10,257 nucleotides of DNA. Origin: Candidatus Melainabacteria bacterium. GTDB taxonomy: Bacteria; Actinomycetota; Actinomycetes; Mycobacteriales; Pseudonocardiaceae. The notes under the pieces are model-generated. The model saw only the letters and a program-made list of their open reading frames with translations, had not been told where the DNA came from and ran no database searches. The stretch lies in assembly GCA_903970565.1 (NCBI GenBank), contig CAJCJE010000308.1, forward strand, positions 1 to 10,257. The letters are read 5' to 3'. Shown here one piece after another: positions 1 to 5,122 of this stretch. The position numbers and the translations under genes are program-made. The stretch's first letter is position 1, and each line of letters starts with the position of its first letter.

Positions 1-1
1 C

Positions 2-394
2 AACCCGAGCAGGGCGAAGCTGGTGATCGACGGCGACCCCACCACGATGTGGAAGACCGACATCTACCAACAGCAGTTCCCCGCCTACAAGCCGGGAATC
101 GGGCTGATGGCCACCTTCAGCCAGCCGGTCAAGCTGGCCCAGCTCCAGATCAACTCGCCGAGCGCCGGCACGGTGGTGGAGATCCACGCCAGCGACTCCG
201 CGCACCCGGACAACCTGAGCCAGACCCAGGTGGTCGGCACCGGCACGCTGGTGAACGGGCAGACCATCATCCAGCTCAACCAGGCCCAGCCCAGTCGCTA
301 CATCCTGGTCTGGGTCACCCAGCTGGCCACCAACCCCGGCGCCGGCGGTTTCCAGAGCGAGATCAGCGAGATCACCTACAGCCAAGCTCAGTAG
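2..394 (+). CDS. murJ: MurJ/MviN-type lipid II flippase, C-terminal discoidin-like domain (5' truncated)
   Basis: The open frame runs in from the left edge and ends at TAG 392-394, giving the last 130 residues of a longer protein. The visible part has a beta-sandwich (discoidin / F5/8 type C-like) look: DGDPTTMWKT near its start, then YKPGIGLMATF, a central SAGTVVEIHASD stretch and a final RYILVWVTQL strand. In mycobacteria the gene just upstream of sigM encodes MviN/MurJ, a polytopic flippase followed by a cytoplasmic pseudokinase, one more membrane segment and an extracytoplasmic C-terminal domain; this piece would be that last domain, outside the membrane. No membrane segment or kinase motif lies in the window, so the identity rests on synteny and domain type. 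The GTG at 23 is an internal Val codon and not the start, because the frame is open upstream. An unrelated secreted carbohydrate-binding protein is the main alternative. Confidence 0.75.
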   Translation, partial: NPSRAKLVIDGDPTTMWKTDIYQQQFPAYKPGIGLMATFSQPVKLAQLQINSPSAGTVVEIHASDSAHPDNLSQTQVVGTGTLVNGQTIIQLNQAQPSRYILVWVTQLATNPGAGGFQSEISEITYSQAQ

Positions 395-426
395 TCTCCC
401 GGAAGGGTTCGGCAGGTCAGCCCCGA

Positions 427-439
427 TAAGCTCGTCGGG
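427..439 (+). promoter_or_regulatory. Possible -10 element giving a leaderless sigM transcript
   Basis: TAAGCT at 427-432 fits the actinobacterial -10 pattern TANNNT. It ends 6 nt before the GTG at 439, so transcription would begin at or within a base or two of the start codon. No Shine-Dalgarno sequence lies at a usable distance; the only purine run, GGAAGGG at 401-407, is about 30 nt away. No convincing -35 is visible. Read-through from murJ, 44 nt upstream, is the alternative. Confidence 0.3.
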
Positions 440-1089
440 TGACCGCCGCCACCAGTTCGGACGCCGAGCTCATCGCCGCCCACGCGGCTGGTGACCCGGA
501 TGCGTTCAACGAACTGGTGCGACGACACCGCGACCGGCTCTGGGCCGTCGCGCTGCGCACCCTGCGCGATCCGGAGGAGGCGGCCGACGCCCTCCAGGAA
601 GCCTTCATCTCGGCCTTCCGCGCGGCCGGGTCCTTCCGCGCCGAGTCCCAGGTGACCACCTGGCTGCACCGCATCGTGGTGAACGCCTGCCTGGACCGCA
701 TCCGCCGGCGTGCCGCCCGCCCCACCGTGCCGCTGCCCGAGGCCGGTCCCGGTGAACCGGTCGCCGAGCGGGACGCGATGGCCGACCGGGAGACCCGGAT
801 GATCGTGTCCGAGGCACTGTCCAGCCTGCCTGACGAGCAGCGGTTGCCGATCGTGCTGCTGGACGTGGAGGGCTACTCGGTCGCCGAGACGGCGAAGCTG
901 CTGGGCATCGCGGAGGGCACCGTGAAAAGCCGGTGCGCCCGCGGCCGGGTCAAGCTCGCCAAACTTCTCGGACACCTGCGGAACCCGAGTGCGGATGCGA
1001 ACGTCCCAGTTGAGCAAGCTGATCCAGGGCGTCGTTCCGGTCCTGATCCAGTCACTGTTCGTCCGAAACGTCGTGGGGAGGGCCGATGA
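439..1089 (+). CDS. sigM: ECF RNA polymerase sigma factor, SigM type
   Basis: A 216-residue ECF sigma factor that would redirect RNA polymerase to stress promoters. Sigma region 2 covers about residues 20-90: DAFNELVRRHRDRLW, then the core-binding DALQEAF at 50-56 and the -10 recognition part around TTWLHRIVVNACLDRIRRR. A short Pro-rich linker follows. Region 4 spans about 123-177, with the helix-turn-helix at 147-173 (SVAETAKLLGIAEGTVKSR) for -35 binding. The C-terminal 40 residues are polar and Arg/Pro-rich. Length and the two-domain plan are normal for the family. GTG 439 is chosen because it gives the standard short N-terminus and no better start with a ribosome site exists. The stop overlaps the next gene at ATGA, so sigma and anti-sigma are translationally coupled. 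The name SigM rests on the murJ-sigM-anti-sigma-trxB-trxA-cwlM order; the regulon is not visible here. Confidence 0.93.
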   Translation: MTAATSSDAELIAAHAAGDPDAFNELVRRHRDRLWAVALRTLRDPEEAADALQEAFISAFRAAGSFRAESQVTTWLHRIVVNACLDRIRRRAARPTVPLPEAGPGEPVAERDAMADRETRMIVSEALSSLPDEQRLPIVLLDVEGYSVAETAKLLGIAEGTVKSRCARGRVKLAKLLGHLRNPSADANVPVEQADPGRRSGPDPVTVRPKRRGEGR

Positions 1090-1874
1090 CGGACATGCAG
1101 CAGCGGGGCGGCGCGCCGGGCGAGCCGCCCCTGTCGGCGGACCTCCTCGCCGACCTGCACGGCGGGGCCCTGCCGGCCCCGGTCGCGGCGGCCCTGTGGC
1201 CGCGGGTGCGGGCCGATCCACGGGCCGACGCGGTACTAGCCGCGTTGGAGGCCACCAGATCGGACCTGGCCGGGCTCGGCCGGGCACCGGCGCCGGCCAT
1301 GCCGGTGGGCTTCGCGGCCCGCCTCGATGCCGCCCTTGCCCAGGAAGCCAGGGCACGAGCCGGTCAGGGCGGCCCCGTGCTCGCGCCGGTCGTGGACCTC
1401 GCGGCCCGCCGACTCGGTCGCCGGATCGGCTGGACGGCCGGCCTGGCCGCGGCCGCCGCCGCGCTGATCGGCGCGGCCATCGTGGTGTTGCCGGGCCTTG
1501 GCAGATCCGCGACGCCCGGCGATGCCTCGGCGCCGCCGAAGACGAGCCTGCCCGCGCTGAGTAGGACGGACCTGGGTTCGGTCGCGCTCGCGGACGCGCT
1601 GCGCAAGAACAACTACGGCCCGCTGGCTGATGCCGCCCGGCTCACCGGCTGCCTGCGCGCCAACGGCCTGGACCCGAACCAGAAACCGATCGGTGCCAAC
1701 CAGATCGACCTGGACGGCCGGCCGGGCACGCTGCTGGTGCTGACCACCGGGCAACTGGCCCAGTTCCGGCTGCTGGTCGTCGGCCCCACCTGCTCGGCCG
1801 GCGACCCGGCGACCCTGGCCAACCAGGTGATCGGTGGAATCTCCAGCCTCCCGGTGCCGCCGCCGACCCACTGA
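1086..1874 (+). CDS. Membrane-anchored anti-sigma factor for SigM
   Basis: A 262-residue single-pass membrane protein expected to hold SigM inactive at the membrane. The N-terminal ~110 residues are cytoplasmic and would bind sigma; they include a short LSADLLADLHGGALP segment typical of the start of anti-sigma domains. One membrane helix lies at about 114-138 (Trp, then an Ala/Leu/Ile/Val run ending VVLPGL). The C-terminal ~120 residues would be outside, with a proline-rich end (PVPPPTH). There is no zinc-binding HxxxCxxC motif. The only two cysteines, C189 and C236, are both in the outer domain. ATG 1086 overlaps the sigM stop by 4 bp and is preceded by GGGGAGG at 1075-1081. The position matches Rv3912 (RsmA) of M. 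tuberculosis. The role follows from overlap, topology and synteny; sequence likeness to characterised anti-sigma factors is weak. Confidence 0.85.
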   Translation: MTDMQQRGGAPGEPPLSADLLADLHGGALPAPVAAALWPRVRADPRADAVLAALEATRSDLAGLGRAPAPAMPVGFAARLDAALAQEARARAGQGGPVLAPVVDLAARRLGRRIGWTAGLAAAAAALIGAAIVVLPGLGRSATPGDASAPPKTSLPALSRTDLGSVALADALRKNNYGPLADAARLTGCLRANGLDPNQKPIGANQIDLDGRPGTLLVLTTGQLAQFRLLVVGPTCSAGDPATLANQVIGGISSLPVPPPTH

Positions 1875-1888
1875 GTCCCGACCCCGGC

Positions 1889-1916
1889 CACGTATGGAGA
1901 GATCACTCCATACGTG
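1889..1916. repeat. Perfect 11-bp inverted repeat downstream of the anti-sigma gene
   Basis: CACGTATGGAG at 1889-1899 is repeated inverted as CTCCATACGTG at 1906-1916, with 6 nt (AGATCA) between. It begins 14 nt after the anti-sigma stop and ends 24 nt before the -35 of the predicted trxB promoter. As RNA it would form a stable hairpin, but no U tract follows, so it could be a U-less actinobacterial terminator. As DNA it could be an operator upstream of trxB. The sequence does not decide between these. Confidence 0.6.
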
Positions 1917-1940
1917 TGATGGCCGTCGCCCGAAGGTGCT

Positions 1941-1967
1941 GGAACAACGGGCACCTACGATCGCGTT
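1941..1967 (+). promoter_or_regulatory. SigR/SigH-type (disulfide-stress) promoter of trxBA
   Basis: GGAAC at 1941-1945, an 18-nt spacer and CGTT at 1964-1967 match the promoter class read by SigR of Streptomyces and SigH of mycobacteria (GGAAT/C, about 18 nt, GTT). These factors are known to drive thioredoxin genes under disulfide stress. Transcription would start near 1973-1976, leaving a leader of about 60 nt before the trxB start at 2034. SigM, encoded just upstream, uses a related -35 but is reported to prefer CGTC at -10, so a SigR/SigH orthologue is the likelier reader, though overlap is possible. Confidence 0.7.
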
Positions 1968-1979
1968 GACAACGGTGCG

Positions 1980-1995
1980 CCCGAAAGATTTCGGG
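1980..1995 (+). promoter_or_regulatory. 7-bp dyad in the trxB leader
   Basis: CCCGAAA at 1980-1986 and TTTCGGG at 1989-1995 are perfect inverted arms around GA. The dyad would begin within about 10 nt of the predicted transcription start. It could be a repressor operator, or a small leader hairpin with a 6-bp stem and AGAT loop. Its position supports the downstream start at 2034 over the GTG at 1995, which lies at the edge of the dyad without a ribosome site. Confidence 0.4.
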
Positions 1996-2033
1996 TGGCA
2001 CGAGATCCTCGACGCGAGGCGGAGGTCCTTCCG

Positions 2034-3032
2034 GTGGCGGCGGCTACGCAACAGCTTCGGAGCCTGATCATTGTCGGCTCTGGCCCGGCGGGTTACACCG
2101 CCGCGGTCTATGCGGCAAGGGCACAACTGAATCCGCTGGTGTTCGAGGGAACCCAGTTCGGTGGCGCGTTGATGACCACCACCGAGGTGGAGAACTTCCC
2201 AGGCTTCTCGGACGGGATCATGGGCCCCGAGCTCATGGAACAGATGCGCGGCCAGGCGCGGCGCTTCGGCGCCGAACTGCGCGCCGAGGACGTCGAGGCG
2301 CTGGAGTTGGACGGCGACGTGAAGTACGTCACCGCCAACGGGGTGCGCTATCCGGCCAAGGCCGTGGTGCTGGCGATGGGTGCGGCCGCGCGGTACCTCA
2401 ACGTGCCCGGTGAGCAGCGACTGCTCGGCCACGGCGTGTCCGCGTGTGCCACCTGCGACGGGTTCTTCTTCCGCGAGCAGGACATCGCGGTGGTCGGCGG
2501 CGGCGACTCGGCGATGGAGGAGGCGACCTTCCTGACCCGGTTCGGCAGGACGGTCACCATCATCCACCGGCGGGAGGAGTTCCGGGCCTCCAGGATCATG
2601 CTGGACCGCGCCAGGGACAACGAGAAGATCCGCTGGGCCACCAACAAGGAACTCCTCGAAGTGCTCGGCGACAACTCGGTGACCGGGGTCCGCCTGCGCG
2701 ACACGGTAACCGGACAGGAGTCGGAACTCGCGGTCAGCGGTCTGTTCATGGCGATCGGGCACGACCCACGCAGCCAGCTCGTCGCCGACCAGGTCGACAT
2801 CGACGCCGAGGGCTACGTCAAGACCAGCGGGCAGAGCACCTACACCAACCTCGACGGCGTGTTCGCCGCCGGCGACCTGGTCGACCGGACCTACCGGCAG
2901 GCCATCACGGCGGCCGGCTCCGGCGCGGCGGCGGCCATCGACGCGGAACGTTGGCTCGCCGAGCACGAGGAGCCGGCGGCGGAGAGCGCCCCGGAACTCG
3001 TCGGCGGCGGCTACGGCACCGCCACCTCCTGA
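2034..3032 (+). CDS. trxB: Thioredoxin-disulfide reductase
   Basis: A cytoplasmic FAD enzyme that passes electrons from NADPH to thioredoxin. With GTG 2034 as start it has 332 residues, the normal length for low-Mr bacterial TrxB. In order: FAD-binding GSGPAG at 15-20, the redox-active CATC at 138-141 inside a [11 protein letters not shown] stretch, the NADPH-binding GGGDSA at 155-160, HRR at 178-180 for the NADPH 2'-phosphate, and the C-terminal FAD motif GVFAAGD at 275-281. All key residues are present. GTG 2034 is preferred over the in-frame GTG at 1995 because GGAGG (2021-2025) sits 8 nt before it and the protein then opens just before the first beta strand (LRSLIIVG). The last ~20 residues are an acidic, Gly-rich tail of no known role. 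It is paired with trxA 125 bp downstream, and a SigR/SigH-like promoter lies upstream. Confidence 0.97.
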   Translation: MAAATQQLRSLIIVGSGPAGYTAAVYAARAQLNPLVFEGTQFGGALMTTTEVENFPGFSDGIMGPELMEQMRGQARRFGAELRAEDVEALELDGDVKYVTANGVRYPAKAVVLAMGAAARYLNVPGEQRLLGHGVSACATCDGFFFREQDIAVVGGGDSAMEEATFLTRFGRTVTIIHRREEFRASRIMLDRARDNEKIRWATNKELLEVLGDNSVTGVRLRDTVTGQESELAVSGLFMAIGHDPRSQLVADQVDIDAEGYVKTSGQSTYTNLDGVFAAGDLVDRTYRQAITAAGSGAAAAIDAERWLAEHEEPAAESAPELVGGGYGTATS

Positions 3033-3044
3033 CCCCGAGAATTC

Positions 3045-3106
3045 CGAGATCTCGAACTGAGAGGTCTCAGCCCTCGGCAGCCGGCCCACCTGGGTCAATG
3101 CCGAGG
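3045..3106. repeat. Cluster of dyads between trxB and trxA
   Basis: The 125-bp gap holds three inverted repeats. CGAGATCTCG at 3045-3054 is a perfect 10-bp palindrome. CTGAGA (3057-3062) and TCTCAG (3065-3070) flank GG. CCTCGGCA (3072-3079) and TGCCGAGG (3099-3106) flank 19 nt. None is followed by a T run, so they look more like processing or attenuation structures, or operators, than a full terminator. They could make trxB and trxA levels differ. I see no good separate promoter for trxA here. Confidence 0.45.
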
Positions 3107-3157
3107 TGACCACCACCACACACGTTCGGATCGCAGCTCACCCACGAGGAGACAATC

Positions 3158-3487
3158 ATGGCCGGTTCCACCGTAACCGTCACCGACGCTTCGTTCGGCG
3201 AGGACGTCCTGACCAGCTCAAAGCCAGTTCTGGTGGACTTCTGGGCGACCTGGTGCGGGCCGTGCAAGATGGTCGCGCCGGTGCTGGAGGAGATCGCGAC
3301 CGAGCACGGCGAGAAGCTGACCATCGCCAAGGTCGACATCGACGCGAACCCCGGCATCGCCCGCGACTACAAGATCATGTCGATCCCGACCCTGATCCTG
3401 TTCAAGGACGGCCAGCCGATCAAGCAGATCGTCGGCGCCAAGCCGAAGGCCGCCCTGCTCAGTGACCTTGCCGAAGTCATCGGCTGA
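3158..3487 (+). CDS. trxA: Thioredoxin
   Basis: A cytoplasmic thiol-disulfide oxidoreductase that reduces protein disulfides and is itself recharged by TrxB. It has 109 residues, the standard thioredoxin length. The active site WCGPC is intact with C33 and C36, inside [15 protein letters not shown], with the buried Asp27 before it. The cis-proline loop SIPT (Pro77) and the following LFKDG turn are present. There is no signal peptide, so it acts inside the cell. The ATG at 3158 follows AGGAG (3147-3151) by 6 nt. It is likely co-transcribed with trxB, because no separate promoter is evident, and it ends at the strong terminator 57 nt downstream. It corresponds by position to trxC of M. tuberculosis, which lies between trxB2 and cwlM. 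Confidence 0.97.
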   Translation: MAGSTVTVTDASFGEDVLTSSKPVLVDFWATWCGPCKMVAPVLEEIATEHGEKLTIAKVDIDANPGIARDYKIMSIPTLILFKDGQPIKQIVGAKPKAALLSDLAEVIG

Positions 3488-3546
3488 GTCGCGGCCGAGG
3501 CGGCGGTCCTGGGCCGACCAGGGCCGCGCCGAGCGGAAATGACATT

Positions 3547-3589
3547 CGGGGTGGAAAGCGCATACATTGGCCTTCCACCCCGTTTTTTT
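3547..3589 (+). terminator. Intrinsic terminator of the trxB-trxA unit
   Basis: CGGGGTGGAA at 3547-3556 pairs perfectly with TTCCACCCCG at 3573-3582 across a 16-nt loop. Seven Ts follow directly (3583-3589). A full U tract is uncommon in high-GC actinobacteria, so this is a strong call. It isolates the thioredoxin genes from cwlM. Confidence 0.92.
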
Positions 3590-3801
3590 ACCCGGTTTTC
3601 GCCAGCCACACCCGATCGGCTTACCGAGAGTCCACTTGGGTTACGCTGCGCATCCATTCGGGTGCACCACGTATCCCTCCGGATCGCCCGATTCAGCACA
3701 GGGCACAATGTTGTAACCGATTTCCGGTTGGGCCCCACCCGCCGAAAGTCTCTTCTTCCCAGCGCCGACCACGGTCGGTGCCCTAGCTGAGCGAGGGGTG
3801 T
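3590..3801 (+). promoter_or_regulatory. cwlM leader region with a 9-bp dyad next to the ribosome site
   Basis: These 212 bp are non-coding on either strand as far as I can tell, and are less GC-rich than the genes. Because the strong terminator precedes them, a cwlM promoter should lie here, but I see no clear -35/-10 pair. GCGCCGACC (3762-3770) and GGTCGGTGC (3773-3781) form an inverted repeat with one G-T mismatch and a 2-nt centre, 20 nt before the ATG. A smaller dyad, AACCG (3715-3719) with CGGTT (3725-3729), lies upstream. GAGGGG at 3793-3798 is the likely, tightly spaced ribosome site of cwlM. Confidence 0.45.
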
Positions 3802-4950
3802 ATGCAGGTACGCCGTCGCGGTGACGTCGGTCCGGCGGTAGCCGAGATTTCCTCGACGCTCACCGCGTTGGGTCTGCTGTCCGCGCCGGACGGCCACGGT
3901 GCCGTCCAACACGCCGTGTTCGACCAGGCGGTCGAACACGCGGTCCGGACCTTTCAGCAGCAACGCGGCCTGATCACCGACGGGGTGGTCGGACCGGCCA
4001 CCTTCCGGGCGCTGCGCGATGCCACCTACCACCTCGGTGGCCGGCCGCTGGCCTATCTGGTGTCCGCGCCGATGACCGGTGACGACGTGTTCGCGCTCCA
4101 GGAGAAACTGCTGGAGCTCGGCTACGACGCCGGCCGTGCGGATGGCACCTTCGGGCCACAGGTCGAACTCGCGCTGCGCAGCTTCCAGCGCGACTACGGC
4201 CTGGTCATCGACGGCATCTGCGGGCCGGGCACGATCCGCGCGCTGCGCCAGCTGGCGCCGAAGGTACGCGGTGGCCGGCCGGTACTGCTGCGTGAGCAGG
4301 AGCGGGTTCGACAGGCCGGCCCGCTGCTGCGCGGCAAGCGGATCGTGGTCGATCCCGGCCACGGTGGGCCCGATCGCGGCGCCGTCGTCGGCGCGACGCA
4401 CGAGGCCGACCTGATGTGGGACCTGGCCCGCCGGCTGGAGGGCCAGATGGCCGCCACCGGGATGGAGGCGCTGCTGTCCAGGGGCGAGGACAGCAGTCCG
4501 ACCGACCCGGAGCGGGCCGCGTTCGCCAACGAGACCGGGGCGGACCTGTTCCTGTCCCTGCACGTCGACGCCAACCACTCGCCGCTGGCCGAAGGCGTGG
4601 CCTGCTTTCACTACGGCACCCCCAACGGCACCTCCACGGTCGGAGAGGCCCTGTCCGGACTGATCCAACGGGAGCTGTCGGCCAGGACCGGTCTACTGGA
4701 CTGCCGCTCACACCCGAGGACCTGGGAGCCACTGCGGATGACCCGCTGCCCGGCGGTGCGGGTGGAGGTCGGCTACCTGACCAACCCCGGCGACCTCGCG
4801 CGGCTGACGAATCCCGGATTCCGGGACCTGGTCGCGGAGAGCATCCTGATCGCGGTGAAGCGCCTCTACCTACTCGGCGAGAACGACCAGCCGACCGGCA
4901 CGTTCACCTTCTCCGACATCCTCAGGCACGAACTCGCCAAGGCCGAGTAG
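3802..4950 (+). CDS. cwlM: CwlM: N-acetylmuramoyl-L-alanine amidase-like regulator of peptidoglycan synthesis
   Basis: A 382-residue protein with two peptidoglycan-binding (PG_binding_1) repeats and an Amidase_3 domain. The repeats lie at about 5-73 and 92-150; each carries a FQ...G(L)xxDGxxGPxT pattern (LITDGVVGPAT, LVIDGICGPGT). The amidase domain runs from about 178 to 355. The four family metal/catalytic positions look filled: H187 in DPGHGG, E201 in HEAD, H254 in SLHVDA and E322 in VEVGYLTN. There is no signal peptide or membrane segment, so it is probably cytoplasmic. In mycobacteria CwlM is an essential cytoplasmic protein, phosphorylated by PknB, that stimulates MurA and binds MurJ and FhaA. 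The C-terminal TGTFTF (365-370) resembles the threonine cluster phosphorylated there. The locus also carries the murJ end, which fits that role. The ATG at 3802 has a purine-rich GAGGGG just upstream. Whether this copy cleaves peptidoglycan is open. Confidence 0.92.
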   Translation: MQVRRRGDVGPAVAEISSTLTALGLLSAPDGHGAVQHAVFDQAVEHAVRTFQQQRGLITDGVVGPATFRALRDATYHLGGRPLAYLVSAPMTGDDVFALQEKLLELGYDAGRADGTFGPQVELALRSFQRDYGLVIDGICGPGTIRALRQLAPKVRGGRPVLLREQERVRQAGPLLRGKRIVVDPGHGGPDRGAVVGATHEADLMWDLARRLEGQMAATGMEALLSRGEDSSPTDPERAAFANETGADLFLSLHVDANHSPLAEGVACFHYGTPNGTSTVGEALSGLIQRELSARTGLLDCRSHPRTWEPLRMTRCPAVRVEVGYLTNPGDLARLTNPGFRDLVAESILIAVKRLYLLGENDQPTGTFTFSDILRHELAKAE

Positions 4951-4967
4951 CGCCTACTCTTCGTCGC

Positions 4968-5004
4968 TGATCTCGTCTCAGATCATTCGCGCCGCTTAGC
5001 GGCG
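4968..5004. repeat. Two dyads just after cwlM
   Basis: TGATCT (4968-4973) and AGATCA (4980-4985) flank 6 nt. CGCCGCT (4990-4996) and AGCGGCG (4998-5004) flank a single T. The first begins 17 nt past the cwlM stop. Neither is followed by a T run. They may act together as a U-less terminator for cwlM. Confidence 0.5.
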
Positions 5005-5031
5005 ATCAGAGTGGATGAGAGGCAAGGCGGA

Positions 5032-5066
5032 GTCGTACCCGGTACGTGGTTTGTACCGGGTACGAC
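5032..5066. terminator. 14-bp perfect inverted repeat between convergent genes, probable bidirectional terminator
   Basis: GTCGTACCCGGTAC at 5032-5045 is repeated inverted as GTACCGGGTACGAC at 5053-5066, with a 7-nt loop (GTGGTTT). It is the longest perfect stem in the window and lies midway between cwlM (+) and the acetyltransferase (-), where a two-way terminator is expected. Each arm is itself palindromic: GTACC-C-GGTAC (5035-5045) and GTACC-G-GGTAC (5053-5063), centres 18 bp apart. That nested symmetry also fits a protein-binding site. No T run follows on either strand. Confidence 0.55.
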
Positions 5067-5088
5067 GACAACGCCAAGCCCCGGTGCG

Positions 5089-5120
5089 GTGCCCGCAAGG
5101 GCACAGCGCCACTCTGGCGC
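5089..5120. terminator. Two hairpins at the 3' end of the acetyltransferase gene
   Basis: GTGCCC (5089-5094) and GGGCAC (5099-5104) flank GCAA, a GNRA-type tetraloop when read on the plus strand. GCGCCA (5106-5111) and TGGCGC (5115-5120) flank CTC. The second lies 2 nt beyond the stop codon of the minus-strand gene, and both are GC-rich. They probably end that transcript without a U tract, as is common in actinobacteria. Confidence 0.5.
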
Positions 5121-5122
5121 CG

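Noticed and set aside
401..436. GGAAG...CGTC as an ECF (SigM autoregulatory) promoter ahead of sigM
   Set aside because: The spacer is 27 nt, far longer than the 16-18 nt used by ECF sigma factors.
1995..2033. Upstream GTG at 1995 as the trxB start
   Set aside because: No ribosome site precedes it, it overlaps the leader dyad, and GTG 2034 has GGAGG at good spacing and gives the normal family N-terminus.
1236..3119. Very long open frame (627 codons) on the minus strand across sigM-trxB
   Set aside because: It is a shadow of high-GC coding sequence: Arg/Gly/Pro-rich, without motifs, and antisense to the well-supported anti-sigma and trxB genes.
3539..3790. Open frame of 83 codons between trxA and cwlM
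   Set aside because: It contains the terminator hairpin and its T run, has no ribosome site, and its product shows no motif. Non-coding leader is the simpler reading.
3367..4668. Long open frame (433 codons) on the minus strand under trxA-cwlM
   Set aside because: It crosses the trxA terminator and runs antisense to cwlM, with no recognisable domain. The plus-strand genes explain the base bias.
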